A DNA stretch of 64,000 bases. It comes from Komagataeibacter sucrofermentans DSM 15973 (GTDB taxonomy: Bacteria > Pseudomonadota > Alphaproteobacteria > Acetobacterales > Acetobacteraceae). Location of the stretch: NCBI RefSeq assembly GCF_040581405.1, contig NZ_CP137159.1, positions 124,001-188,000 on the forward strand, given 5' to 3'. The notes below the pieces were generated by a model. It had not been told where the DNA came from, did not search any database, and worked only from the letters and a program-made list of their open reading frames with translations. The position numbers were made by a program, and so were the translations under genes. Below, piece after piece: positions 53,815 to 63,281 of this stretch (the stretch's first letter is position 1; each line of letters opens with the position of its first letter).

Positions 53815-54963
53815 TTACCATTCCGCTACCGAACCATCTGTATGGCGCCAGACAGGATTGCGCCAGCGATGGCCTTCAGCAGCTTTTTCCCGGACGTAGT
53901 CCTCGTTGATCTCAATTCCCAGTCCGGGTCCGTCGGGAATGGCCACGGTGCCGTCAACGTAGGAAAAGACCGATGGATCAATCACATAATCCAGCAGGTC
54001 ATTACTTTTGTTGTAATGTATACCCAGGCTCTGTTCCTGAATGAAGGCATTGTAGCACAGCGCATCAAGCTGCAGGTTGGCCGCCAGTGCGATCGGCCCC
54101 AGCGGGCAGTGCAATGCGACCGCCACATCGTAGGCTTCCGCCATGGCTGCAATCTTGCGTGTTTCGGTAATACCACCGGAATGGGAAGGATCTGGCTGTA
54201 TGATGTCCACACAACCCTGTTCAAGTATTTTCTTGAAATCCCAACGCGAAAACAGCCGCTCGCCCAAGGCGATCGGGATAGAGCAATGGGCCGTTATTTC
54301 TGGCAGGGCATCGAAATTTTCACTTAATACCGGCTCTTCTATGAACATGAGGTCAAAAGGCTGCAGTTCACGCACCAGTACCTTGGCCATGGGCTTATGT
54401 ACCCGCCCATGAAAATCCACCCCGATACCAACATATGGCCCCACCGCCTCCCGGATGGCGGCGACACGAGCGATGGCGGCATCCACCTTTTCATGGCTGT
54501 CGATGAACTGCATTTCTTCCGTGCCATTCATTTTTACAGCCGTAAAGCCGCGGGCAACCATTTCCTGCGCCGCGCGGGCCGTATCGGCAGGACGATCGCC
54601 GCCAATCCATGAATAGACCCGGATACGGTCGCGGCATTTGCCGCCCAGCAACTGCCATACGGGCACGCCAAAGGCCTTGCCCTTTATATCCCATAACGCC
54701 TGGTCGATACCGGCAATGGCACTCATGTGAATGGCGCCACCGCGATAGAAACCGGCGCGGTACATGACATTCCAGTGGTCCTCGATCAGGAACGGATCCT
54801 TGCCTATCAGGTAATCGGACAGTTCCTCCACCATGGCCGCAACAGTTGCGGCGCGGCCTTCCACTACCGGCTCACCCCAGCCGGCAATGCCTTCATCCGT
54901 TTCGATCTTGAGGAACAGCCAGCGCGGCGGAACCATATAAGTATGCAGGGCCGTGATCTTCAT
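53815..54963 (-). CDS. dgoD: D-galactonate dehydratase
   Basis: 382 residues, the standard DgoD length. Enolase-superfamily ligands and acid/base residues are in order: [15 protein letters not shown] (metal Asp and a catalytic His), [15 protein letters not shown] (Glu), [15 protein letters not shown] (Glu), [20 protein letters not shown], and the catalytic His in [18 protein letters not shown]. It converts D-galactonate to 2-dehydro-3-deoxy-D-galactonate in the cytoplasm. 46 bases separate it from the upstream aldolase gene. Confidence 0.96.
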   Translation of the reverse strand: MKITALHTYMVPPRWLFLKIETDEGIAGWGEPVVEGRAATVAAMVEELSDYLIGKDPFLIEDHWNVMYRAGFYRGGAIHMSAIAGIDQALWDIKGKAFGVPVWQLLGGKCRDRIRVYSWIGGDRPADTARAAQEMVARGFTAVKMNGTEEMQFIDSHEKVDAAIARVAAIREAVGPYVGIGVDFHGRVHKPMAKVLVRELQPFDLMFIEEPVLSENFDALPEITAHCSIPIALGERLFSRWDFKKILEQGCVDIIQPDPSHSGGITETRKIAAMAEAYDVAVALHCPLGPIALAANLQLDALCYNAFIQEQSLGIHYNKSNDLLDYVIDPSVFSYVDGTVAIPDGPGLGIEINEDYVREKAAEGHRWRNPVWRHTDGSVAEW

Positions 54964-55009
54964 TGTCGTTTCCTATTATTTCTTTTTTTACTTCTGACGA
55001 TGTGCAGGT

Positions 55010-55627
55010 TCAGGGCAGGGCCTTCATAAAACGCTCTGCCGCACGGCCGACATCCCCGGCCGAATAACCGGCGCGGTACAATGCCGAACCCAGGCCAAAC
55101 CCTGCCGCCCCCGCATCCAGATAGGACTGCATGTTCTCAGGGGTAATGCCACCAACCGGAATAAAGCGGGTCCGGGGCGGGAAAACACTTTTCCAGGCGC
55201 TCAGGACCTTCGTGCCCAGCTGTTCGGCAGGAAACAGCTTCAGCGCATCGACCCCGGCATTGAGTGCGGCAAACCCTTCGGTCGGGGTCGCCACGCCGGG
55301 GGTGCAGATCATGCCGTGCTTCCGCGCTTCGGCAATGACCGCCAGATCGGCATGGGGCATGACCACCAGCCGCCCCCCATGGCGGGCGACCTCGGCCACA
55401 GCATCGGGAGATGTAACGGTGCCAGCCCCCACCAGCACCCGGTCCCCGAATGTGTTCTGCAGCAGGGCAATACTCTGATAGGGTGCGGGTGAGTTGAGGG
55501 GCACTTCGATGATGGTAAAGCCGGTGTCAACCAGCACGCGGCCGATGTCCAGCACCTCATGCGGCTGGATGCCACGCAGGATGGCGATAAGCGGACACCG
55601 GGTAAATGCCGTATCGAAGCAGGTCAT
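55010..55627 (-). CDS. dgoA: 2-dehydro-3-deoxy-6-phosphogalactonate aldolase
   Basis: 205 residues. KDPG/KDPGal aldolase family: LIAILRGIQPHEVLDIGRVL, the Glu in FTIIEVPLNSPAPYQSI, GAGTVTSPDAV, the Schiff-base Lys in DALKLFPAEQLGTKVLSAW and PVGGITPENMQSYLDAGAAG. It splits KDPGal into pyruvate and glyceraldehyde 3-phosphate. Its ATG overlaps the dgoK stop by four bases. Confidence 0.95.
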   Translation of the reverse strand: MTCFDTAFTRCPLIAILRGIQPHEVLDIGRVLVDTGFTIIEVPLNSPAPYQSIALLQNTFGDRVLVGAGTVTSPDAVAEVARHGGRLVVMPHADLAVIAEARKHGMICTPGVATPTEGFAALNAGVDALKLFPAEQLGTKVLSAWKSVFPPRTRFIPVGGITPENMQSYLDAGAAGFGLGSALYRAGYSAGDVGRAAERFMKALP

Positions 55628-56601
55628 GTGACAGCGCCTTTCTGGTCATGGAAACGGGAAGGGGCCTGATCAAGCAGGCCTGCGGCACAGGCCAGGCGGA
55701 ACAGGCCCGCAGGTGCGGTATTTCCTGCTATTGATGGTGCGGGATAACCCAGCGTCGTAAATGCCAGCTGATAGCGCTGGCACAGCGGCTGTTCCCCCAC
55801 CAGGACGGGCGTGGCCTGTGGTGTCATATCCATTGCCCCCATGCCGGCATGGATTTCCTCCCCGATCAGCAGCCCTGACAGGTAATCGGCGGTATACGCC
55901 CGCTCCAGCAGGTTCCGTAGGACAACGCTGCGGGCCGAAAACAGGCGCCCGGCAAGCGGGATGCCAGACCGCGCCGTCCGGACCCCCATAACAAAAGCCG
56001 CGTCACGCTGGCCCTCATCAGGCAGCGCGGTCGCAGGCAGGCGACCAAGGATGCTGTGCTGCATGAGCACGGCAAACAGTTCACCCGTCATGAAAGTGCA
56101 GAACTCTGTAATGGTATGCCCTTCCACCTTGGCCCATTTGGAATGTGTGCCGGGCAGGACAACGGAGCGATGACCTCCTCCATCAGTTCCCATCATGCCG
56201 ACAATCTGCGTTTCCTCGCCACGCATCACGTCGGGCAGGGGGCCGTCCTTAACCACGCCTGGCACGATATGCAGCGGGCCATGGGCCGTAGGCTGCACGC
56301 CCAGCCCATCAGCGAGTTGGAACAGGGCTGCAGGGGCAGGAAGGTAAGGCACATCCCGCCAGCCATTGATGCTGCCCACCATGCCGCAGGCCAGCATGGG
56401 CACTGTGTCTGCCAGCCACCATTGTGTCCGGATATCAGACAGAACCTGCGCAAAACCACCATCAGGCAGGTTGAGAATGCCCTGCCGGGCATAATGGGCA
56501 TGCAGGATTCTGCCCTGGGCATCCATCAACCATGCGCGTAGTGACGATGTGCCCCAGTCCAGCCCCAACAGCGCGGGTGTTGCGGGGTCAGGTAATATCA
56601 T
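55624..56601 (-). CDS. dgoK: 2-dehydro-3-deoxygalactonokinase
   Basis: 325 residues from the ATG at 56601; the frame continues upstream into the regulator gene, which is not credible as coding. The kinase start is LLGLDWGTSSLRAWLMDAQG (phosphate-binding loop) and VLPGTHSKWAKVEGHTITEF is a family landmark, followed by MTGELFAVLMQHSILGRLP. It phosphorylates 2-dehydro-3-deoxygalactonate. The gene overlaps the end of the upstream IclR gene by 14 bases, so it is translationally coupled to it. Confidence 0.94.
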   Translation of the reverse strand: MILPDPATPALLGLDWGTSSLRAWLMDAQGRILHAHYARQGILNLPDGGFAQVLSDIRTQWWLADTVPMLACGMVGSINGWRDVPYLPAPAALFQLADGLGVQPTAHGPLHIVPGVVKDGPLPDVMRGEETQIVGMMGTDGGGHRSVVLPGTHSKWAKVEGHTITEFCTFMTGELFAVLMQHSILGRLPATALPDEGQRDAAFVMGVRTARSGIPLAGRLFSARSVVLRNLLERAYTADYLSGLLIGEEIHAGMGAMDMTPQATPVLVGEQPLCQRYQLAFTTLGYPAPSIAGNTAPAGLFRLACAAGLLDQAPSRFHDQKGAVT

Positions 56602-57361
56602 GAGCCTGTCCTTTCCAGCCCATTTGCCGGGATATGATTTCCGCTGCGTCCAGAACCGTGGAAGACAGTTCTTCCATCCGCGCGCGGGGAAGATAGACCG
56701 TCGCGCTGGCAATGCTGATTGCGGCCACTATGCAGCCGCGCCCGTCACGCAAGGGAGCGGCAACGCAGTTGATGCCCGGTTCATTGTCTTCAAGATCGAA
56801 TACACAGCCGGTATCCCGGTAGGTGTGCATCCGTTCCAGCCATAGATCTGGGGACGCGCCTTTTTCTGTTGCGCGCCGGTATAACCGCCGCCATTCGGAT
56901 TTCGTGTCATCCAGCAAAAGCGCGCGTCCAACCCCGGTCAGGACGAGAGGCATGCGCTGGCCGATACGGGAGCGCATTTCCAGCCCACGCTGGCTGTTGA
57001 CCTTATCGAGATACAGGACATCATCTTCCGCCCGGATGCCGAGATGGATGGTGTCCCGCGTTTTTATACCCAGTTCACGCAGGGTGGGGCGGGCCATGAC
57101 CGTTATGGGGTTATCTTCCTGCGCACATTGTGCCAGTTCCAGAAAGCGCGGTCCCAGAAAATAAGTATCGCCCGGTACCTGCCGTAACCACCGGCCTTGG
57201 ACAAGGGCCGCCACCAGTCGCTGCGTGGTGCTGCGTGTGTAGCCTACATGAGTCACGAGGGCGGTTAGGGAACGATGGCCCTCACTGACCGCCTGTAGTA
57301 GGCAGAGCCCCCGCCCGAGGGTCTGTGTTCCATCCGGCCATTTCTGATCTCCTGGGAACAT
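56588..57361 (-). CDS. IclR-family regulator of the galactonate operon
   Basis: 257 residues. N-terminal winged helix (GLCLLQAVSEGHRSLTALVT, TRSTTQRLVAALVQGRWLRQ) and C-terminal effector domain (GIRAEDDVLYLDKVNSQRGL, MRSRIGQRMPLVLTGVGRAL, INCVAAPLRDGRGCIVAAIS). It is first in the dgo operon, where E. coli uses a GntR-type DgoR, so control here is by a different protein family. A perfect palindrome lies 79 bases upstream of its start and is the likely operator. Confidence 0.92.
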   Translation of the reverse strand: MFPGDQKWPDGTQTLGRGLCLLQAVSEGHRSLTALVTHVGYTRSTTQRLVAALVQGRWLRQVPGDTYFLGPRFLELAQCAQEDNPITVMARPTLRELGIKTRDTIHLGIRAEDDVLYLDKVNSQRGLEMRSRIGQRMPLVLTGVGRALLLDDTKSEWRRLYRRATEKGASPDLWLERMHTYRDTGCVFDLEDNEPGINCVAAPLRDGRGCIVAAISIASATVYLPRARMEELSSTVLDAAEIISRQMGWKGQAHDIT

Positions 57362-57818
57362 TGTATCTAGACCGCCTTGTTGTTTTTGTTTTCATGAGGC
57401 TAGAACACGTCATCTACGGAGTTCAATATATGAATGCACTACCCATATTATGGGTATATTTGGTGATATTTTGTTATGTGTTTTTTTGTCTTTTTTATTT
57501 TAATTTTATGAAATTTATATTGAAATTTCATTCACGCCCATATTTTTTATATAAAGAAATGCACCTTAATCACATTGAAGTTAACGCGTTCGAGACATCA
57601 TGCATGATCGAACAGGGCACTCTCTCACCTGCTGGATTTGGGCCCCAAAAGCAGCTTGATGACAACGGATACCCCAGGGGTTATGCACCCGGCCCTGTTG
57701 CATCAGGATATGGACATGAATTGCAAAACAGGACCGTTTACGAAGGAACCGGCTATCCGGCAGAATATGTACTGGTAATGTACGACGGACCAACGGGTCA
57801 TAACAGGAGAAAAAATCG
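57362..57818. promoter_or_regulatory. Divergent control region between two IclR genes
   Basis: 457 bases, very AT-rich at 57440-57570. It separates the dgo operon from the second IclR gene. Besides the palindrome at 57440 it contains GTTCGA (57588-57593) and TCGAAC (57608-57613) around ATCATGCATGAT, another candidate operator near the second IclR gene. A long frame across part of this region has no recognisable protein features and is not annotated. Confidence 0.5.
57440..57456. promoter_or_regulatory. Palindrome, candidate dgo-operon operator
   Basis: TACCCAT and ATGGGTA are perfect 7-base arms around ATT. It lies upstream of the IclR gene at 57361 in an AT-rich promoter. IclR proteins bind palindromes of about this size, so it is probably the autoregulatory site. 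Confidence 0.55.
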
Positions 57819-58625
57819 GTGGCCAAATTACGTGAGCGTGACGCTACTTTACGCGCACAGAACGCTGCAGGGCGCGATTTTTCGGAGGCGCTTGCGCGAG
57901 GCCTGAGCGTCATATCCGTGTTCAACGCAACGCGTCCGGCCCTGTCCCTGGCTGATATAGCCCGTATTATCGACCTGCCCCGCGCAACCGTGCGGCGCAC
58001 GCTGTTAACACTGGTCCATTTAGGCTATATGTCTGAAAATGGAAGGCTTTTCAGCCTTAGGCCGACTATTCTGCAGCTTGCTTCAGCCTATCTGGGCGCA
58101 GATCCCATCGCCACGATCCTGCAGCCGATCTGTGAGGAACTGGCAACCCGGCTGGAGGTAACCTGCTCGGTGGCCGTTCTGGATGGATATGATGCCGTTA
58201 TGGTGGCCTATGCCTCCCCGCGCAAGGTGCAGGCCTATGGCGTACTGGAAGGAATTGGCCTGCGGCTGCCAGCTTTCTGTAGTGCGGTCGGGGGTGTATT
58301 GCTGGCTAGCCTGTCCGAATCCGCAAGGGAAAACTTCCTAAAGGACCTGGTGCCCGAAAATGTGACCGCCCTGACAGTGACCGACAAGGCAGTGCTGCGT
58401 GCACGATGGAACACCGTGCATGAGGAAGGCTATGCCCTGATCGACCAGGAAGCCGAGATCGGGTATCGCGCCCTGGCCGTACCGGTATTCCGCCACGATG
58501 GCAGGCCGATTGCCGCGCTTAATGTGGGCATGCGGATTGAACAGGCTACGCCAGATGAGATGAAACAGCAGTATCTGCCCTGCCTACGTGATGTGACGGA
58601 AAGCCTGCGCACACAATTGCTGTAA
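57819..58625 (+). CDS. IclR-family regulator of the Rieske oxygenase cluster (PcaR/PobR-like)
   Basis: 268 residues from the GTG at 57819, with AGGAG 14 bases upstream. The helix-turn-helix (GLSVISVFNATRPALSLADI, ARIIDLPRATVRRTLLTLVH) and effector domain (EELATRLEVTCSVAVLDGYD, FCSAVGGVLLASLSESAREN, YRALAVPVFRHDGRPIAALN) are those of the branch that activates aromatic-acid genes (PcaR, PcaU, PobR, CatR). It is next to oxygenase, ferredoxin and reductase genes, so it should regulate them in response to the substrate or a product. Stop 15 bases from the converging reductase gene. Confidence 0.93.
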   Translation: MAKLRERDATLRAQNAAGRDFSEALARGLSVISVFNATRPALSLADIARIIDLPRATVRRTLLTLVHLGYMSENGRLFSLRPTILQLASAYLGADPIATILQPICEELATRLEVTCSVAVLDGYDAVMVAYASPRKVQAYGVLEGIGLRLPAFCSAVGGVLLASLSESARENFLKDLVPENVTALTVTDKAVLRARWNTVHEEGYALIDQEAEIGYRALAVPVFRHDGRPIAALNVGMRIEQATPDEMKQQYLPCLRDVTESLRTQLL

Positions 58626-58640
58626 TCTGCTGGCAGCACG

Positions 58641-59870
58641 TTACAGTAACTGACGGATGTTGAAGGCGGGATCAGCCACCCTATCGGCCGAGACCGACAT
58701 GCCGGCCGACAGTAGCTTGCGACCCAGCATGTGTTCAGCCGGCATGTTCACCGTCTCGATCGCCGCAAGCTTTCCAGCCATGTCATAATGATAATACGCT
58801 CCCTTTCCATCCCGGGGCGTGCCGCGTGTCACGCATAGCGAGCGTGTATCGGGCAGCAGGCCTACGGTCTGAAATTTCATGTCGAACTGGTCAGACCAGA
58901 ACCAGGGTACCTGATGGTAACGGGCATCTTGCCCGCATATGACCGCCGCTGCGACGCGCGCCTGATCATGAGCATTCTGCACACATTCCAGCCGTATCTG
59001 CCGCCCGGCATAGCCATTGAAATGACGCGTGCAGTCACCCGCCGCAAAGATTGCGCGATCCGCTGTCCTGCACTGTTCATCCACCAGGATTCCACCATCG
59101 CATGGCAGGCCTGCAGCCAGCGCCAGTTCCTGATTGGGCAGGACGCCCGTACCCAGCACCACCAGGGATGCAGGTATTTCCGTGCCATCCGACAGCACGA
59201 CACCACGGGCATTTCCACTGGCATCGATTGTGAACTGTCGCGCCTGAACCCCCATGCGCATGCCGACGCCATGCGCGCGGAACCGGTTCTCAACCACGGC
59301 TGCCAGTTCTGGTGATGCAGAGCGGGCCAGAAGCCGCGATGCACTGTTGACAATGGTTATGTCGCGCCCAGTTGTCATGCACCATGTTGCCGCAAGCTCC
59401 AGGCTGACATATCCCCCGCCCACCACCACGATCGGCCCGACCGTGTCCGCCACTGCATTGTGCAACCTGCGGGCATCATTCAGCGACCGCAGAGCAGACA
59501 CGTTATGTGGCAGGGCCTGCCCTGCCCATACACGCGGACGGGCACCAGTGGCGAGCATGAGCACGTCATAGCTCAAAATACTCCCATCGCTGAACCTGAC
59601 CTGCCGGGCGGCACGGTCGATTCCAATCGCTGAAAGGCCGCGTCGGAAATCGATACCAGCCGACTGAAAAAAATGCGGCCCGCGCAGGTTCAGGCTCTCA
59701 ACGCTGGCGGTTCCTTTCATGAACGCCTTTGAAAGCGGCGGTTTGTGATAGGGGAAATCTGGCTCATCACTGACAAGGGTGATCTGGCCCGTGTGGCCTT
59801 GTTCGCGCAGACTGGCCACAAACTGGACACCGGCATGCGATGCACCGATGGCCACGATCGCGCGCTCCAT
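58641..59870 (-). CDS. Ferredoxin reductase (FAD, NAD(P)H), BphA4/RhoA type
   Basis: 409 residues. Two Rossmann domains: the FAD-binding start IVAIGASHAGVQFVASLREQ, NAD-binding VVVGGGYVSLELAATWC, and GDCTRHFNGYAGRQIRLECV near the C-terminus. This is the pyridine-nucleotide-disulfide-oxidoreductase-type reductase used in three-component oxygenases (putidaredoxin, rhodocoxin or biphenyl dioxygenase reductase). It passes electrons from NADH to the ferredoxin encoded by the next gene, with which it overlaps by one base (TGATG). Confidence 0.94.
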   Translation of the reverse strand: MERAIVAIGASHAGVQFVASLREQGHTGQITLVSDEPDFPYHKPPLSKAFMKGTASVESLNLRGPHFFQSAGIDFRRGLSAIGIDRAARQVRFSDGSILSYDVLMLATGARPRVWAGQALPHNVSALRSLNDARRLHNAVADTVGPIVVVGGGYVSLELAATWCMTTGRDITIVNSASRLLARSASPELAAVVENRFRAHGVGMRMGVQARQFTIDASGNARGVVLSDGTEIPASLVVLGTGVLPNQELALAAGLPCDGGILVDEQCRTADRAIFAAGDCTRHFNGYAGRQIRLECVQNAHDQARVAAAVICGQDARYHQVPWFWSDQFDMKFQTVGLLPDTRSLCVTRGTPRDGKGAYYHYDMAGKLAAIETVNMPAEHMLGRKLLSAGMSVSADRVADPAFNIRQLL

Positions 59871-60193
59871 CAGAACTGACGATCCGGAATGCGTACCCGC
59901 AACCCGTCAAGGGCGTCGGTAACCGGAATCTGGCACGACAGGCGGCTGTTCGGCAGGCGTTCAGCCGCAACACCTTCTAGCATGTCCTCCTCGTCTTCCT
60001 GCGCGGGGGGCAGGCGGTCGACAAAAGCCTCATCAACATAAACATGGCATGTAGCGCAGGCACATGCGCCACCGCATTCGGCCTCGATTCCACGGATATC
60101 ACCCTGGATGGCCGCCTGCATGACCGTCATTGGACCACTTACATCAACTTCCGTGGTTTTATTGTCCGGCGTAACGAAAAATATCTTGGGCAT
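59870..60193 (-). CDS. Putidaredoxin-type [2Fe-2S] ferredoxin
   Basis: 107 residues. Adrenodoxin/putidaredoxin-type cluster ligands: Cys-x5-Cys-x2-Cys in AECGGACACATCHVYVDEAF and the fourth Cys in RLSCQIPVTDALDGL. It mediates electron transfer between the reductase (translationally coupled downstream) and the Rieske oxygenase encoded divergently. Other residues, such as DEEDMLEG, form the acidic partner-binding helix. Confidence 0.95.
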   Translation of the reverse strand: MPKIFFVTPDNKTTEVDVSGPMTVMQAAIQGDIRGIEAECGGACACATCHVYVDEAFVDRLPPAQEDEEDMLEGVAAERLPNSRLSCQIPVTDALDGLRVRIPDRQF

Positions 60194-60270
60194 GGGAAGT
60201 TCCGATCACAAAAAAATATTGATCCGAAGTCAAAACGACATTGCATCTTTTCTGGATTTCTTGCAACAAT

Positions 60271-60309
60271 TTGTTCGTATAACAAAACAAGGTTCGTTAG
60301 TCGAACGAA
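60271..60309. promoter_or_regulatory. Candidate IclR operators in the ferredoxin/oxygenase divergent promoter
   Basis: TTCGTT-AGTCG-AACGAA (60293-60309) is an inverted repeat with a 5-base spacer, lying 37 bases before the oxygenase start. A weaker similar site, TTGTT-CGTAT-AACAA (60271-60285), lies just to the left. The same arms and spacer recur before the TonB receptor at 63361. PcaR/PobR-type IclR proteins bind palindromes of about this size. Confidence 0.65.
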
Positions 60310-60345
60310 TCTCTGATCATAAATTGTGAAAGGCATGTTCCTGCA

Positions 60346-61674
60346 ATGCTGAGTGCCGCCCAAAATGACCTGATCACACGCATCACATCCGACAAGCCGG
60401 CCGGCAGGCTGCTTCGTTGTTACTGGCAGCCTGCCGCACTTGCCATTGAGCTGGAGGGAGATCGCGCCATCCGCCCGGTCCGGCTGCTGGGCCAGAACTT
60501 CGTGCTGTTCCGTGATGAAAACGGAAAGCTGGGCTTCCTTGACCGGGACTGCCCGCACCGCAATGCTGATTTGGCATTCGGGCGGCTGGAGGATGGCGGC
60601 CTGAGATGCCCGTTCCATGGGTGGCTTTTCGATACGGATGGCAACTGCCTGCAGACTCCCGCCGAACCCAAGGGCAGCAAGCTCTGCAAGCACATCCACC
60701 AGAAAGCTTATCCCGTTGTGGAAAAAAGCGGGATCATCTTTGTCTATCTGGGTGAAGGAGCCCCCCCGGCCTTCCCTGACATGGACTGTTTCCTTGCACC
60801 GGATTCCTATGTTTTCGCCTTCAAGGGGCTGATTGACTGCAACTGGCTGCAGGCGCTGGAAGTGGGCATGGACCCTGCGCATGCCAGCTTCCTGCACCGT
60901 TTTTTCAATGATGAAGAACAGGATACCGCATACGGTCGCCAGTTCCGGGCTACATCGGCTGACAGCAACATGCCCATGACCCGTGTGTTACGGGAATTCC
61001 CCTGCCCTGATATTGAAGTAGAACCTGCGGATTATGGCCTGCGCATCACCGCGTTGCGCTCGATCAATGCAACCAGCACCCATGTCCGTGTCACGAACGT
61101 ACTGTTTCCGCAGGCTTTTGTCATTCCACTTTCCAGTGACATGACCATCACACAGTGGCATGTGCCCATTGATGATACCAGTTGTTACTGGTACGCCATC
61201 TTCACCAGTTTCGGTCAGCCGGTTGACAAGGAAACGATGCGCGCCCAGCGCCTCAAGCTCTATACCCTGCCCGACTACCGCCCCCGTGTCGGACGGTTCA
61301 ATGATTACGGATTCGATCCGTATGAACAGGCCCACCATACCTATACCGGCATGGGCGAGGACATTAACGTGCATGACCAGTGGGCCATTGAATCACAGGG
61401 GAAAATTCAGGACCGCACGCGCGAGCACCTCGGCCAGACCGACAAGGCAATCATCGCTTTCCGCCGCATGCTGGTACGCGCCATCGAACAGGCGAACAGC
61501 GGGCAGACCCCCATGATGGTTCTCACCCCCGAGCAGGCAGCACATATACGCGGCCCCGCCACCATGGATGGCGTAGGCCCGACCAGCGAATGGGAAACAT
61601 ACTGGCGCACGGTTGACCAGCGCCGGCGTGAGGGCGCGCCATGGCATGGCGCCGATGTGGGAAAAGAGGAATAG
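60346..61674 (+). CDS. Rieske non-heme iron oxygenase alpha subunit (phthalate-dioxygenase family)
   Basis: 442 residues. The Rieske [2Fe-2S] ligands are CPHRNADLAFGR and CPFHGWLFDTDG (Cys-x-His-x17-Cys-x2-His). The mononuclear iron site is in GMDPAHASFLHRFF (DxxHxxxxH). It belongs to the alpha-only group (phthalate, vanillate, dicamba and similar oxygenases) that uses a separate electron chain, which is encoded divergently at 58641-60193. No beta-subunit gene is present. It hydroxylates or demethylates an unknown substrate. Followed after four bases by a glutamine-synthetase-like gene. Confidence 0.95.
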   Translation: MLSAAQNDLITRITSDKPAGRLLRCYWQPAALAIELEGDRAIRPVRLLGQNFVLFRDENGKLGFLDRDCPHRNADLAFGRLEDGGLRCPFHGWLFDTDGNCLQTPAEPKGSKLCKHIHQKAYPVVEKSGIIFVYLGEGAPPAFPDMDCFLAPDSYVFAFKGLIDCNWLQALEVGMDPAHASFLHRFFNDEEQDTAYGRQFRATSADSNMPMTRVLREFPCPDIEVEPADYGLRITALRSINATSTHVRVTNVLFPQAFVIPLSSDMTITQWHVPIDDTSCYWYAIFTSFGQPVDKETMRAQRLKLYTLPDYRPRVGRFNDYGFDPYEQAHHTYTGMGEDINVHDQWAIESQGKIQDRTREHLGQTDKAIIAFRRMLVRAIEQANSGQTPMMVLTPEQAAHIRGPATMDGVGPTSEWETYWRTVDQRRREGAPWHGADVGKEE

Positions 61675-61678
61675 CACC

Positions 61679-63115
61679 ATGGGATTCATTGAAAAGCATG
61701 ACCTATGGAATGCATTACAGGCCCGTCAGGCAGCCGATGTCGTACAGCGTATTGAAATGGATGACATCCAGACAGTACGTTTCTCTTTTGCCGACCAGCA
61801 CGGTATCCTGCGTGGCAAGGCAGTCGTCGCCGATGAAGTAAAAAGCGCCTTTTCCTCAGGTATTTCCATATCTTCATCACTGCTGATGAAAGATACGTCA
61901 CACCGGACCGTCATCCCCATATTTGAATCGGGCGACCAGTCGGACATGCCCGAAATGCGTGGTTCGGCCGACATGATCATGGTGCCGGATCCATCAACAT
62001 TCAAAATACTGCCCTGGGCGGAACATACGGGCTGGGTTCTGTGCGATCTGTATTTTCGTGACGGGCGCAAAGTACCACTTTCCACCCGCCACATTTTCCA
62101 GAACATGCTCGAAAAGCTCGATACGGCTGGCTACAGCTTCATGAGTGGACTGGAAGTTGAATTCCATCTCATGAAACTGACTGACCCCCGCCTTGCGCTA
62201 TCAGATGCCGGGCAGCCGGGCACGCCGCCTGATGTCGAATTGCTGCACAAGGGCTACAATTACCTGACGGAACTGTACTATGACCGGCTGGATCCCTTTT
62301 TTGAAATTCTCAGAAAGCACGTCCAGGCACTGGGGCTGGGGCTTCGTGGCATGGAGGTGGAGTTCGGTCCCAGCCAGGTCGAGTTCGTTTTCAATGCCGC
62401 CTGTGGCCTGAAGCCCGCAGATGACATGGTACTGTTTCGCAGTGCAGTCAAACAGATTGCGCAGCGGCATGGCTACCATGCCAGCTTCATGTGCCGCCCA
62501 CGCCTTCCCCATGTCATGTCCAGTGGCTGGCACCTGCACCAGTCGCTCTGCGATTCCACGGGGCAGCACAACCTGTTCATGGCACAACGCGAAGGCGCGC
62601 TCCTGTCGGATATCGGCATGCACTGGCTGGGCGGATTGCTGGATAATGCCTTACCTGCCACGGCTTTTTCAACACCCACCATAAACGGCTACAAACGCTA
62701 CCGTCCCTTTTCCCTTGCCCCAGACCGCGCCATATGGGGAGCGGACAACAGAGGGGTGATGCTGCGCGTACTGGGGGAGATGGGTGACAGGGCAACACGG
62801 ATTGAAAACCGTGTAGGGGAACCGGCAGCCAACCCGTATCTGTATCTTGCATCACAGATTGCATGCGGCATGGATGGCATACACAGGCGCAGCACGCCCG
62901 GCCCGTCGGCTGACACCCCTTATTCGACAGATGCCCCCTTCCTGCCCGCTACACTTGAAGAAGCCGTTAGTGCACTGGAACAGTCTGAACTGTTCAACCA
63001 GGCATTTGGAACGGATTTTGTAAGGTATTTCATAAAAATAAAGAAAGCCGAAATCAAGCGCTACAACCTGGAGGTTTCGGAATGGGAACACAGGGAATAT
63101 TTCGATATGTTCTGA
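61679..63115 (+). CDS. Glutamine-synthetase-like gamma-glutamyl ligase
   Basis: 478 residues from the ATG at 61679 (AGAGGAA upstream). GS fold: the beta-grasp DQHGILRGKAVVADEVKSAF, metal-binding Glu in SGLEVEFHL, Glu pair in GMEVEFGPSQVEFVFNA, His in VMSSGWHLHQSLCDSTG, GYKRYRPFSLAPDRAIWGAD and the Arg/Glu ATP region RIENRVGEPAANPYLYLASQ. It resembles the GS-like enzymes that ligate glutamate to amines (PuuA, gamma-glutamylanilide synthase), not true GlnA: it lacks the usual GlnA start and the tail is divergent. Tight coupling to a Rieske oxygenase suggests substrate activation as a gamma-glutamyl amide. Confidence 0.9.
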   Translation: MGFIEKHDLWNALQARQAADVVQRIEMDDIQTVRFSFADQHGILRGKAVVADEVKSAFSSGISISSSLLMKDTSHRTVIPIFESGDQSDMPEMRGSADMIMVPDPSTFKILPWAEHTGWVLCDLYFRDGRKVPLSTRHIFQNMLEKLDTAGYSFMSGLEVEFHLMKLTDPRLALSDAGQPGTPPDVELLHKGYNYLTELYYDRLDPFFEILRKHVQALGLGLRGMEVEFGPSQVEFVFNAACGLKPADDMVLFRSAVKQIAQRHGYHASFMCRPRLPHVMSSGWHLHQSLCDSTGQHNLFMAQREGALLSDIGMHWLGGLLDNALPATAFSTPTINGYKRYRPFSLAPDRAIWGADNRGVMLRVLGEMGDRATRIENRVGEPAANPYLYLASQIACGMDGIHRRSTPGPSADTPYSTDAPFLPATLEEAVSALEQSELFNQAFGTDFVRYFIKIKKAEIKRYNLEVSEWEHREYFDMF

Positions 63116-63281
63116 TTTCTTGCTCTGACATAAAAAAATATGCCGCGGAACAGATTGCTCCTGTGCATCAGGTAACTGCATGTAAATTTTATATTTTTTA
63201 CGCTGAAATATTGTTTCTTTATCGCATCAATATTCATTGACTCATTACGATCAATAAACGATAATATTTATTAGAAAAACG

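Noticed and set aside
57325-57906. A 193-codon frame across the region between the two IclR genes
   Set aside because: Composition shifts abruptly along it, it covers promoter palindromes, overlaps the start of the true IclR gene in another frame, and matches no protein family that I recognise.
61679-63115. Calling the GS-like protein ordinary glutamine synthetase (glnA)
   Set aside because: It lacks the typical GlnA N-terminus, is tied to an oxygenase operon and its spacing resembles amine-glutamylating relatives.
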